49,162 nucleotides of DNA from Saprospiraceae bacterium. GTDB lineage: Bacteria > Bacteroidota > Bacteroidia > Chitinophagales > Saprospiraceae. Positions 41,045 through 49,162 of this stretch are shown here, in pieces; within the stretch, counting starts at the first letter, position 1, and every line of letters begins with the position of its first letter. Where the stretch lies: contig JAGQWZ010000272.1 of NCBI GenBank assembly GCA_020436835.1, forward strand, positions 1-49,162, given 5' to 3'. The notes beneath the pieces are model-generated. The model was not told the DNA's origin and ran no database searches. It worked only from the letters and a program-made list of their open reading frames with translations. The translations under genes were made by a program, and so were the position numbers.

Positions 41045-43965
41045 ATTTCTTGTGGTGTTTTTAGTAGCGGAATTGAAACGGAAAAAGTATTTTCATCCTG
41101 GCTGATTATAACCTTCCTTCTGGTCAGTAATTCAAACCTGGTCTTTATATTTTGTAATCCGAATTTGGTTGAACGCTCTTTAGTCCTTTTTGGTTGGAGA
41201 TTATTTTCCACTATCAGATACTCATCGCGCTCAGATCTGACCGCGATCTTAAGTGGTTTTTGTTTTGAAATGATATTATGTTTAACCGCATTTTCGACCA
41301 ACATTTGGAGGGTAAGTGGCGGAATATAATAATCCCTGTTCTCAATCATTTTTTCAACAATAAGGTTATTGCCAAATCTTTTTTTCAGCAAATAGGTGAA
41401 ATCATCTATAAGCAGCAGTTCCTGCTCCAAAGGAATTAATTTCTGATTTCGGAACTGGATGATCGATCGGTAATAATCTGACAACTTTTCGATATACTCT
41501 ACCGCCGTATCTTTATCTTCCTCAACGATGTTAGCCAGGGTATTAAAGCTATTGAAAAGAAAATGAGGATTTATTTGTGCTTTCAATACTTCATACTGGG
41601 ATTCAATCCTTTCTCTTTCAAATGATGCCTGCCGGCTGATCTGTTTTTCGCGATATTTCTGATAGCTGTAAATTATCATTGCGGACAGTACAACAATCAA
41701 TGCAATAAACCAGGCTTTACGCCAATAAGGTGGTGCAACGAGAAAAGAATAAGATGCTTCACTTTGGAGCAATGGCTGATTTTTCATCAGGCAACGTACC
41801 CTGAAAGTATAAGCACCCGGACCTAGGTTGGAGTACGACACTGATTCGTCCCTGGTGTCTTTCCAGGAGAGGTCATAACCTTCCAATTGATATTGATAGT
41901 TAATATTTTCAGATGCCGCATACCAAATTCCGGTGTAATTAAATTGAAGATAATTTTCCCGATAACTAAATTCCTTTGCAGAGGTCAAATCCACTAATTG
42001 ATCAAAAAGATTTATCCGGTCAATCACCAGGCTGGGAAAATTCTGATCAGTGTTTTGATTACCCAAGTAGTGGACCAAAATATTTTGACCTCCGATCCAA
42101 AATACGCCATCGAGACCACTTGCCACTACATTCAGTCCCGGATTGAGTCTCTCCACACCGGCATTACTCTCAAAATATCGAAATGTCTTTTGATCCGGAT
42201 TGTAAAGGTCTATTCCGTTCTCGTGAACAATGATGATATTCCCAAAATCATCCACTGCCAGTGAGGTGATAGTCATATTACTCAGACCATGCTCGATGCC
42301 TAAATGCCCCCAGTTGCTGCCATCAAACATAAAAAGTCCCTCATTATTCGTCCCGATCCACATTCTACCGAAAGTATCTTCCGCCATAGTATAGACCGTT
42401 CTTGCCGGTAAAAGACTATCCGCCAAAAGGTTGCTTAGCCGGCCACGCTCCAAATGCAATAATCCCTGGCCATCTGTACCAAACCACACAGCTCCCTGAC
42501 TATCTACAAAAACTTTGTAAAAGAAATTGGATGTTAGCTCTTTAAAAGAATCCAAATTGGAAAAGGCAATACGGCCCCGGTTGATCAGATCCGGGTCATT
42601 TTCAAGAGATACTATTCCGCCCAGTGTTGCCAACCAAATCTTATCCATTGATCCATCAATAGAAAAAACACTGCCATTGATCATGCCCGAAGCTTCATCC
42701 AATCTAAGATTCCTGCCTGTATTCGGATCCCAGCAAATGATACCATCACCAAATGTTCCAATCCAAATCTTGTTGAATCGGTCGCTGTAAAGTGAAATAA
42801 TATTTTCTCCCGCCCATCCGGCCAGGACTAAGCTATCTTCCACCAGCTCAAATAGTCCGTTTCGGGTCCCGATCCACACCCTTCCCTGGTTGTCCTCGGC
42901 GAGTGCTTGTATGTCGCCGAGCTCATGATGCAGAAGCGCCACTCGGGTAATTCCCCGGTAGATGAACTGTTCGTCCACCAAAAGCCAGATATTGCCGGTC
43001 GCATCATGGAGGATTTGCTCACATTCAGCCGGACCGACGGTGGAAATCCATCTTGGTGTACCGGATCTCAGATCGTACATAAATACTCCTTCGTTCTCGG
43101 TCCCAATCCAGACTGTATTCTTATCCGTCTGAGTCATCGACCTGACCGATCCCATCTCCCAGTGAGAAACCGAAAAATCCACACTGCTGGTGCTCGTCGA
43201 GTAATGACAGAAACCATTACTTTGAAAGCCAATCCACATTCCGGTTTCTGTGGGAGTCAATGTATAGGCGATTTCATCAGACAATCCCTGCTTGATGGTC
43301 AAATTATCAACCGATTTATGTCCGTTGTGAAATTGGCAAATACTCACACCATTGTCCGTGGCCAACCATACTTTACCGTCTATACCAAGGGTCATCTCAT
43401 AAACCTGATCTCCCAGTAAACCGTCATCCCCATTAAAGTTGTATAGGTGCAATGAATCCTGAACATAGACTCCCTCACCATAGGTACTGAACCAAAGCCT
43501 GCCTTCTAAGTCTTTGAGCAGGCCGGTGACCGGCACTTTGGGCAGCCCCTCTTCCGGTTGGTAGGAATGAATCTTCCGGTTCTCCAGGTAGTAAATCTCT
43601 CCAGTTTCTGCCCCGCACCAAATTCGTCTGCCATCGGCATAAATACTGATCAGATTACTGGTTTTATTGCTATCAGCGAGGGCAAATGCCTCGTAGTTTC
43701 GACCATCGTAGCGGTAAAGACCCTTTTGAGTTCCCAACCAGGTAAATCCCAGGCTATCTTGTGTGAGCACATTTACCCCTGCATCCAATTCTTTTTCAAG
43801 ATCTTCTTCGATCAAATGGGGTACCTGTGCATAAAGACCAGGTCCCATACAGACCAACAAAGAAAGGAATAACCTAAAGGAAAATGCAGGAATAAATCTC
43901 CGGCAGTACGTTGCATCCAACCATTGGGTAAGAATTACCATGCCTGGAAATACTGTTTGCAACAT
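41041..43965 (-). CDS. Propeller-sensor histidine kinase (LytS-type) of the HTCS-like group
   Basis: This 974-residue protein has a signal peptide (RLFLSLLVCMGPGLYAQ), about a dozen Reg_prop repeats of the GxxWxGTxxGLxxxD type (about residues 50-690; for example FTWLGTQKGLYRYD, VWIGTRNGLFEL, MWIGTNNEGLFMFD), a Y_Y_Y domain near 715-745, a membrane helix near 755-775 (WFIALIVVLSAMIIYSY), and a LytS-type kinase: QINPHFLFNSFNTLANI with the phospho-His, LQMLVENAVKHN (N box) and FGLQNIKTRF. It lacks the AraC domain of full hybrid HTCS and instead passes the phosphate to the adjacent regulator. The ligand is unknown. The ATG at 43965 is used; 43941 is an alternative. Confidence 0.93.
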   Translation of the reverse strand: MLQTVFPGMVILTQWLDATYCRRFIPAFSFRLFLSLLVCMGPGLYAQVPHLIEEDLEKELDAGVNVLTQDSLGFTWLGTQKGLYRYDGRNYEAFALADSNKTSNLISIYADGRRIWCGAETGEIYYLENRKIHSYQPEEGLPKVPVTGLLKDLEGRLWFSTYGEGVYVQDSLHLYNFNGDDGLLGDQVYEMTLGIDGKVWLATDNGVSICQFHNGHKSVDNLTIKQGLSDEIAYTLTPTETGMWIGFQSNGFCHYSTSTSSVDFSVSHWEMGSVRSMTQTDKNTVWIGTENEGVFMYDLRSGTPRWISTVGPAECEQILHDATGNIWLLVDEQFIYRGITRVALLHHELGDIQALAEDNQGRVWIGTRNGLFELVEDSLVLAGWAGENIISLYSDRFNKIWIGTFGDGIICWDPNTGRNLRLDEASGMINGSVFSIDGSMDKIWLATLGGIVSLENDPDLINRGRIAFSNLDSFKELTSNFFYKVFVDSQGAVWFGTDGQGLLHLERGRLSNLLADSLLPARTVYTMAEDTFGRMWIGTNNEGLFMFDGSNWGHLGIEHGLSNMTITSLAVDDFGNIIIVHENGIDLYNPDQKTFRYFESNAGVERLNPGLNVVASGLDGVFWIGGQNILVHYLGNQNTDQNFPSLVIDRINLFDQLVDLTSAKEFSYRENYLQFNYTGIWYAASENINYQYQLEGYDLSWKDTRDESVSYSNLGPGAYTFRVRCLMKNQPLLQSEASYSFLVAPPYWRKAWFIALIVVLSAMIIYSYQKYREKQISRQASFERERIESQYEVLKAQINPHFLFNSFNTLANIVEEDKDTAVEYIEKLSDYYRSIIQFRNQKLIPLEQELLLIDDFTYLLKKRFGNNLIVEKMIENRDYYIPPLTLQMLVENAVKHNIISKQKPLKIAVRSERDEYLIVENNLQPKRTKERSTKFGLQNIKTRFELLTRRKVIISQDENTFSVSIPLLKTPQEI

Positions 43966-44044
43966 GAATTATACCGGTTTGCTGTCCTGGACAAAACATC
44001 TGAGCTAGACAGTGATCACCTGAAAAGAAATATTTTATCCAAGA

Positions 44045-44608
44045 TCAATTTGATGTTTGTTTCAAAAGAGAAATTTCCATGACCACCTTTATCTCTTCCG
44101 AAATCTTTTGTGCTACAATTTTAGGAATATCTATTTCATGTTCTTTTAATGGCACCGTAAATTCAGAGCGAATTATTACCTGGTCAGAAAATATTTCGAT
44201 TTGACTGGGAATAATTCGTTCCCGTTTTACACCATGAATACTCAAAAATCCCTTAGCCCTAATTTCATTAGGACCTTCATTTTCCCAATCCAGGTTTTCA
44301 ATGATCTTACCGACAAAAGTCGCTTTTGGATGCTTACTGCTCTCAAGATAGTTTTCATTAAAGTGCGTTTTCTGCAAATCGCTATTGAAACCATCAAACG
44401 ATTGTATATCGATTGTAAAAGCAAAGGTATTTTGAATAGGATCAATTACACCGCGCAAAGCACCGCTGCTGGCCTGAATAAGTTCCAGTGGTGCATCAGA
44501 AGTAAAATGTATTTGTCCCTCATCTGAGCGGTATAACCCCTTCTGGGCCAAACCATAATTACTAAAGAAAATGATAATCAGAAATATAAAATAAGGTCTT
44601 ACTGGCAT
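44045..44608 (-). CDS. YceI-family periplasmic lipocalin-like protein B
   Basis: The 187-residue protein has a signal peptide (FLIIIFFSNYGLAQ) and the YceI barrel: IHFTSDAPLELIQASS, THFNENYLESSKHPKATF near residue 90, SIHGVKRERIIPSQI and a FTVPLKEHEIDIP end. It parallels the YceI at 37819 (shared HFNENY-[ML]-ES). It is 13 bases downstream of the thioredoxin gene and 79 bases upstream of the kinase. Ligand unknown; isoprenoid binding is known in the family. Confidence 0.88.
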   Translation of the reverse strand: MPVRPYFIFLIIIFFSNYGLAQKGLYRSDEGQIHFTSDAPLELIQASSGALRGVIDPIQNTFAFTIDIQSFDGFNSDLQKTHFNENYLESSKHPKATFVGKIIENLDWENEGPNEIRAKGFLSIHGVKRERIIPSQIEIFSDQVIIRSEFTVPLKEHEIDIPKIVAQKISEEIKVVMEISLLKQTSN

Positions 44609-44621
44609 CGTGATTCGAATC

Positions 44622-46049
44622 TCAATTCTGAGGTTTGATTATCTGATCAAAGAATTCGCCTAACTGTTCCGGCCCCAGATCCTTACTGATAATCTTTTTG
44701 TCTTTATCCAAGATAAACAACTTGGGCGTCTTTTTAATGTTGAACAAGGAATGCATAAAGGATCGACCACCATTCTGATCGGAGACATTGATCCATCCAT
44801 CCATCGTATCCAATTGTCTCTCATCCACAAATTCCCAACAAGGAGGTTCATCTTTCAAAACCTTGGTACAGACTGAAAATACTTTGATCCCCAGATCGGC
44901 ACCTCTTTTTTCGTAGAAATCCTTGAGTTTAGGCATTGATTCTTTACAATGGCTGCAATCATGTGCCCAGAATACAACAATAGTATAGTCCGCACGGATA
45001 TCATACAACGTAATATCCGTACTATCCCTTTGTTGCAGTTTTACGTTAGGTGCAAACTTTCCTATCAGTGTTGGCTCCGCTTCCCTGGCATTTTGGATGA
45101 TTTTTTCCAATTGAGCATCTTCAACCCAGGGAGCCTTATCCTTTGCGTAGTAATTAAGTGCCAGATGCACATACACTGCGTCCATGCCTACAATTTTACT
45201 TTGCGCATAATCATTGAGAAATTTGATCAGGTAGTAACGGTAAATTTCCTCGGCACCCTCCATTTCGTGCAGCAAATAGTCAATAGACTGAATAATGGAA
45301 TCGGGATGCTGAGGCGTCAGTTTTTCCAGATAATAATTGACCCGGTCAAAAATGATATGTTTTGGTGCTCTCAACAGTCGCTCATCTGACAGATTCACAT
45401 GATCAAAATAGTGTTTCTTATAATATCGGTACTGCTGCGTATTGATTTCCTCCTGCGTTCCCGTATATTCCGGTATATCAATCAAAAACCCACTTCTAAT
45501 CAGGGCAGAAGTAAGATATCCGGGGTTTGCTTCGACCAGGCTTTTTTGATATAAAGTGACCTCGTCGTTGATCGCCTTCAGTCTCTCATCCACCGCCAAT
45601 TGATCTGCTTCGGAAAGGGTATCTTTCGCTGCATTCAAAGCCTCTACTTCCTTTCTCTTCGTGCTGATATACCGAAGATTTTTATAGAAGAGTTCATTAT
45701 CGGATGACCCGGTAAACTCAATGGTTTCTTCAATTTGATCCAGATCACCAGAGAAACTGAATTCATTTTCCTCGGCATCTACAATTATCTGAAAATACCG
45801 GTTGTCTGGGGGCATCACCACCAGATACACACCTTCCTTCAGGGAGTCCTCTGAAAACTGGAAGTCTCCGTTTTCTACTGTTGCTGTATCTAACAGGTAC
45901 TGCTTATCACCGTAGTAGTAGCCGAGAAAGATTGAATCTTGCGAATAGTTCTCCAGGTGCCCTTTGATTTCGTATCGCGGAGCTTGCGAATGGGAAAGTT
46001 GAGTGAAAAGGAAAAATGCGAGCGTCGTTAAGGTATACTTGATATTCAT
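44622..46049 (-). CDS. DUF4369/thioredoxin-fold exported protein
   Basis: From the ATG at 46049 the protein has 475 residues with signal peptide (TTLAFFLFTQLSHSQ). Order: a DUF4369-like beta-rich N-terminal domain (about residues 25-110; YEIKGHLENYSQDSIFLGYY), a helical middle (about 120-320, DUF5106-like), then a TlpA-type thioredoxin domain with the redox site FWAHDCSHCKESMP (CxxC) near residue 355 and the cis-Pro KKTPKLFIL. It should shuffle disulfides or deliver reductant in the periplasm. The frame runs back to an ATG at 46163 overlapping pyrB's stop, but that would bury the signal. Co-expressed with YceI B and perhaps kinase. Confidence 0.88.
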   Translation of the reverse strand: MNIKYTLTTLAFFLFTQLSHSQAPRYEIKGHLENYSQDSIFLGYYYGDKQYLLDTATVENGDFQFSEDSLKEGVYLVVMPPDNRYFQIIVDAEENEFSFSGDLDQIEETIEFTGSSDNELFYKNLRYISTKRKEVEALNAAKDTLSEADQLAVDERLKAINDEVTLYQKSLVEANPGYLTSALIRSGFLIDIPEYTGTQEEINTQQYRYYKKHYFDHVNLSDERLLRAPKHIIFDRVNYYLEKLTPQHPDSIIQSIDYLLHEMEGAEEIYRYYLIKFLNDYAQSKIVGMDAVYVHLALNYYAKDKAPWVEDAQLEKIIQNAREAEPTLIGKFAPNVKLQQRDSTDITLYDIRADYTIVVFWAHDCSHCKESMPKLKDFYEKRGADLGIKVFSVCTKVLKDEPPCWEFVDERQLDTMDGWINVSDQNGGRSFMHSLFNIKKTPKLFILDKDKKIISKDLGPEQLGEFFDQIIKPQN

Positions 46050-46159
46050 TTTTTTAGTCCTATGAGCATTAATAATTCTGGTCTGAACACATCCGGCCAG
46101 AGCTTTTATAGTAAATCGAAGGTAATTCATGGTTTTATTAACGATAGAATCAGAGATTA

Positions 46160-47110
46160 TCATGTGCCCATCATTGACCGGGATCTTGGAGCAGCCAGGA
46201 GATACAAGACTGCCATACGAACCGCAACCCCATTTTCGACCTGCTCCAGAATGATCGATTGATCAGAATCAGCTACTTCACTACTTAGTTCCACTCCGCG
46301 GTTTATAGGGCCGGGATGCATGATCACCACTGGAGACTTAAGGCTATTCAAGAGCGGTAAATCAATGCCAAAGTACTGGGTATATTCCCGCAGGGATGGG
46401 AAAAACTTAATATCCTGTCTTTCCAGTTGAATACGTAAAACGTTGGCAACATCACACCATTCCATGGCCTCTCTCACGCTGTATGAAACTTTTACACCCA
46501 AAGACTCTATGTGTTTGGGAATCAAGGTGGGAGGACCGCAAACCATAACTTCTGCACCCAGCTTACCCAGGCAGAATATATTGCTCAGGGCCACCCGGCT
46601 ATGTACGATATCACCAATGATGGCTACTTTCAGTCCTTTGAGCTCACCAAAGTGGTCACGAATGGAAAATGCATCCAGGAGAGCCTGGGTTGGATGTTCG
46701 TGTGTCCCATCACCTGCATTGATAATATTGGCATCGATGTGGTTGGAAAGAAAAGAGGCTGCCCCGGGAGCAGGATGGCGCATTACCACCATATCTACTT
46801 TCATCGACAGAATATTGTTAACCGTGTCTAACAGGGTTTCTCCTTTTTTGACCGAAGATGCCGAGGATGAAAAATTGACCACATCGGCACTGAGCCGCTT
46901 TTCAGCTAATTCAAATGAAATCCTGGTCCGGGTGGAATTTTCAAAAAAAAGGTTAGCTATGGTGATGTCTCTTAACGAAGGAACTTTCTTGATCGGCCGG
47001 TTTATTACTTCTTTGAAACTATCGGCTGTTTCAAATATCAACTGAAGATCATCCTGGTTCAGGTATTTTATCCCCAGGAGGTGCTTGGTACTCAATTGCA
47101 GTTCTGCCAT
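46160..47110 (-). CDS. pyrB: Aspartate carbamoyltransferase catalytic subunit
   Basis: This 316-residue enzyme condenses carbamoyl phosphate with aspartate, the committed pyrimidine step. Sites visible: FFENSTRTRISFELAE (carbamoyl-phosphate loop, near residue 56), a KKGETL lysine loop, MRHPAPGAA, HEHPTQALLDAF, and HPGPINRG (aspartate site). Its ATG shares one base with the pyrR stop (TAATG), so the two are translationally coupled. No pyrI is adjacent; PyrB alone with pyrR is the Bacillus-like arrangement, so control probably acts through PyrR. Confidence 0.95.
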   Translation of the reverse strand: MAELQLSTKHLLGIKYLNQDDLQLIFETADSFKEVINRPIKKVPSLRDITIANLFFENSTRTRISFELAEKRLSADVVNFSSSASSVKKGETLLDTVNNILSMKVDMVVMRHPAPGAASFLSNHIDANIINAGDGTHEHPTQALLDAFSIRDHFGELKGLKVAIIGDIVHSRVALSNIFCLGKLGAEVMVCGPPTLIPKHIESLGVKVSYSVREAMEWCDVANVLRIQLERQDIKFFPSLREYTQYFGIDLPLLNSLKSPVVIMHPGPINRGVELSSEVADSDQSIILEQVENGVAVRMAVLYLLAAPRSRSMMGT

Positions 47111-47667
47111 TATTTACTATCCGTTTTCTGAGCAAAAAGCAAAATCCTATCCCGTCCGGTTGTTTCACTCCATTCGACTTTGACGTATGCTTCATCCAAT
47201 GCGTCAATGGTGAGCCCTACATAATCACTGGCGATCGGGAGGTGGCGATTAAATCTTCGGTCAATCAGGGTCAGTAATTCAACGTTTGCCGGCCGACCAT
47301 AATGCTGAATCGCCGTTAATGCAGCTTGAATCGTTCTTCCGGTATAGAGTACATCATCGATGAGGATCACTTCCCTGTCCTCGACCAGGAAGTCCATCTC
47401 TGTCGTGTTGGCTGACAATGGTTTGCCCCGGGTACGAAAATCATCCCGGTAAAAAGTGATATCCAATCTGCCATAATCTATGGAGGGTAATTTGAGGATC
47501 TTCTTTAATTTACTTACAATCCGGTCGCTAAGCGGTACTCCGCGAGGTTGGATACCAATAATGCATGTATTTGAGAAGTCCGAATACCTTTCGATCAACT
47601 GGTGGCACAACCGCTCGATGGTAAGGTTGAACCGGTCATCTTCTATGATTACTTTTCCCCTGGGCAT
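47110..47667 (-). CDS. pyrR: PyrR bifunctional pyrimidine regulator / uracil phosphoribosyltransferase
   Basis: This 185-residue protein has the type I PRPP motif VILIDDVLYTGRTIQAAL (about residues 97-114). The surrounding GIQPRGVPLSDRI, DITFYRDDFRTRG and VEWSETTGRDRI segments are PyrR-specific. In Gram-positives PyrR binds pyr mRNA leaders when UMP is high; a Bacteroidota role may include this or salvage from uracil. It precedes pyrB with a one-base overlap. The ATG at 47667 is just downstream of a promoter-like pair, leaving almost no leader and no visible attenuator. Confidence 0.94.
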   Translation of the reverse strand: MPRGKVIIEDDRFNLTIERLCHQLIERYSDFSNTCIIGIQPRGVPLSDRIVSKLKKILKLPSIDYGRLDITFYRDDFRTRGKPLSANTTEMDFLVEDREVILIDDVLYTGRTIQAALTAIQHYGRPANVELLTLIDRRFNRHLPIASDYVGLTIDALDEAYVKVEWSETTGRDRILLFAQKTDSK

Positions 47668-47675
47668 CTCACCGA

Positions 47676-47708
47676 TAAAGATAATTATTTGTCAGCATGA
47701 CGGAGCAA
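47676..47708 (-). promoter_or_regulatory. Promoter-like pair for pyrR-pyrB
   Basis: Reading leftward, TTG (complement of 47706-47708), a 22-base spacer and TATCTTTA (complement of 47676-47683) fit the Bacteroidota consensus with one mismatch in the -7 box. The predicted start is within a few bases of the pyrR ATG. Confidence 0.45.
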
Positions 47709-47756
47709 CTCCACATATAACGATTAGAAAAAATCACATATGTCTGGATACGCCGC

Positions 47757-49162
47757 CTATTTTTGCTTCTTGCTCCAGGAATCCCGAAGCCCCACAATAC
47801 GATTGAAAACCGGATATCCGGGTTTGGTATCCGGGTCCGTCACAAAATAGCCCGACCGCAAAAATTGATAATGTTTTCCCCCTTCAGCATCTTTCAGAGA
47901 CGGCTCAAAAACAGCGTCCTTAATTACATTCAGCGAATCGGGATTTATAAATTCAAGGAAATCGCGATCCTCATGATTCGTAGGTTCAGGATCAGTAAAC
48001 AGATTTTCGTACCACCTGATTTCGCCTGCAACTGCCTCTTGCGCAGAGACCCAGTGCAAAGTACCTTTGGCCTTTATTCCCGATACATCTTCTCCACTCT
48101 TGCTATCTGGATAATAGGTGCATCGGATCTCTTCAATCCGGCCATCCGGCCCCTCTGTGAAATCGTGACAATGGATAATATATGCACTCTTTAAACGAAC
48201 AGTCCGGTCCGGTCCCAACCGGAAGTATTTTTTTGGCGGGTCCACTAAAAAATCCTCTCGTTCGATGAATATCTCCCGTCCAAAAGGCACCTTTCGTACA
48301 CCGGCCTCCTCGTCTTCCGGGTTATTTTCAGTTTCCAGATACTCAATCTGGTCCTCCGGATAATTTTCTATGATCAGTTTGACCGGATCCAGGACCACCA
48401 TCACCCTTTCTGCATGTTTATTTAGATCTTCTCTGGCACAAAACTCCAGCAGAGCAAGCTCGATAAGATTATCTCTCTTTGCCACTCCCACCCGGTCACT
48501 AAATTCCCGCAAGGAAGCCGGAGTAAATCCACGCCGCCGTAATCCGGCAATCGTAGGCATTCGCGGATCATCCCATCCCGACACATAGCCTTCTTCCACC
48601 AGTTTCAGAAGCCGTCTTTTGCTGGTGATCATATAAGTAACATTGAGGCGGGCGAACTCAATCTGGCGGCTGGGAAAGATCTCCAATTCCTGAATAAACC
48701 AATCGTAAAGCGGTCGGTGATTTTCAAATTCCAGGGTGCAGATCGAGTAAGTTATTTCTTCGATCGAATCGGACTGACCATGAGCAAAGTCGTACATTGG
48801 ATAGATACACCACTTATCACCCGTTCGATGGTGATGCGCTTTCTTGATCCGGTACATAACCGGATCCCGCATATGCATATTGGGAGAACTCATGTCAATC
48901 CTGGCCCGGAGTACTCGAGACCCATCGGCAAATTCTCCAGCCCGCATTCGCTCAAAAAGATCCAGATTCTCATCTACCGGCCGGTTACGGTAAGGACTTT
49001 CCGTACCCGGAGTAGTGGTCGTACCTTTCATGTCAGCAATCTCATCCGGATTCGAGTCATCGACATAAGCTAATCCTTTCCGGATAAGTTTTTGTGCATA
49101 TTGATAGAGGGTCTCGAAATAATCTGATGCATAATACTCCCTGTCTTCCCAATCGAAGCCGA
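47757..49162 (-). CDS. glnS: Glutaminyl-tRNA synthetase, N-terminal part cut by window edge
   Basis: The frame is open from base 49160 leftward for about 468 codons to the stop at 47757, so the N-terminus with the HIGH motif lies outside the window. Visible class I features are the acceptor region with CIYPMYDFAHGQSDSIEEIT, the KMSKS-type loop MITSKRRLLKLV, WDDPRMPTIAGLRRRG, and the C-terminal anticodon-binding beta-barrels (FIEREDFLVDPP, KYFRLGPDRTVRLK, FLRSGYFVTDPD). The order matches bacterial GlnRS, which is usually about 550 residues. GluRS is less likely because GluRS lacks this beta-barrel anticodon domain. It is separated from pyrR by 89 bases in the same direction. Confidence 0.95.
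   Translation of the reverse strand, partial: GFDWEDREYYASDYFETLYQYAQKLIRKGLAYVDDSNPDEIADMKGTTTTPGTESPYRNRPVDENLDLFERMRAGEFADGSRVLRARIDMSSPNMHMRDPVMYRIKKAHHHRTGDKWCIYPMYDFAHGQSDSIEEITYSICTLEFENHRPLYDWFIQELEIFPSRQIEFARLNVTYMITSKRRLLKLVEEGYVSGWDDPRMPTIAGLRRRGFTPASLREFSDRVGVAKRDNLIELALLEFCAREDLNKHAERVMVVLDPVKLIIENYPEDQIEYLETENNPEDEEAGVRKVPFGREIFIEREDFLVDPPKKYFRLGPDRTVRLKSAYIIHCHDFTEGPDGRIEEIRCTYYPDSKSGEDVSGIKAKGTLHWVSAQEAVAGEIRWYENLFTDPEPTNHEDRDFLEFINPDSLNVIKDAVFEPSLKDAEGGKHYQFLRSGYFVTDPDTKPGYPVFNRIVGLRDSWSKKQK

Noticed and set aside
42907..43419. 170-residue plus-strand ORF antisense to the sensor kinase propeller
   Set aside because: Shadow of the repetitive propeller sequence; no signal, start context or motif.
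46050..46163. 38-residue N-terminal extension of the thioredoxin protein from an ATG overlapping pyrB's stop
   Set aside because: It would bury a clear signal peptide that begins at the ATG at 46049.
46443..47045. 200-residue plus-strand ORF antisense to pyrB
   Set aside because: pyrB is unambiguous on the other strand; this frame has no family feature.
1..49162. CRISPR arrays, tRNA or rRNA genes, insertion sequences, phage genes
   Set aside because: No regularly spaced repeats, no cloverleaf or rRNA-like sequence, and no transposase or integrase motif was found by reading; a tRNAscan or IS search could still find something missed.

Overview
The window reads as a chromosomal piece of a Bacteroidota genome, most likely from the Saprospiria/Saprospiraceae side of the phylum. 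The pointers are two kinds of type IX secretion (T9SS) sorting tail (gliding-motility CHU_C type and the short type A tail), TAnnTTTG-type -7 promoter boxes, LytTR regulators with a propeller-sensor kinase, YceI and DUF5777 proteins, and a eukaryote-like GSII glutamine synthetase. I see no rRNA, tRNA, CRISPR array, insertion sequence or phage gene. Assignments come from reading motifs by eye; no database search was run.

Layout. 1-8.5 kb: partial GMC oxidoreductase (leftward), a CHU_C-tailed secreted protein, an unrecognised 391-residue protein, a 1038-residue secreted Asp-box (BNR) propeller protein translationally overlapping mogA, and a small secreted protein. 8.6-13.5 kb: lpdA, a T9SS-exported animal-type haem peroxidase, a two-helix membrane peptide and an HMG-CoA lyase. 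13.5-21.1 kb: the leucine operon leuA-leuC-leuD-leuB, bracketed by two paralogous ~520-residue helical-repeat proteins that are both transcribed leftward. One is divergent from leuA and the other is divergent from glnK. 21.2-25.4 kb: an ammonium assimilation cluster, glnK-amtB-outer membrane porin-GSII, ending in a strong terminator. 25.4-33 kb: a helix-hairpin-helix/outer-membrane protein, a YeiH-type transporter with a coupled small membrane protein, a GNAT acetyltransferase, a rhodanese, a membrane methyltransferase-like protein, an ArsR regulator and an N-acyl-D-amino-acid deacylase.

33.4-36.1 kb holds two adjacent secreted proteins built from the same Cys/Gly/Trp repeat, a strong GC-rich hairpin between them and a possible 54-residue membrane peptide. 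36.1-46.1 kb holds two neighbouring leftward operons that look like related modules. One is cytochrome c lipoprotein, smaller cytochrome lipoprotein, OB-fold protein, YceI, DUF5777 beta-barrel and LytTR regulator. The other is DUF4369/thioredoxin, YceI, propeller-sensor kinase and LytTR regulator. 46.1-49.2 kb: pyrR-pyrB with 1-nt overlap, and the 3' part of glnS.

How genes work together. GlnK, AmtB, the porin and GSII form a route from outer-membrane entry to glutamine. Their two transcript leaders share an identical 14-nt sequence, which may tie them together. LeuA here lacks the usual leucine-binding tail, so leucine feedback may work in another way. The best candidates for an undescribed system are the paired cytochrome/YceI/LytTR modules at 36-46 kb and the paralogous helical-repeat proteins sitting divergently next to the leucine and ammonium operons.
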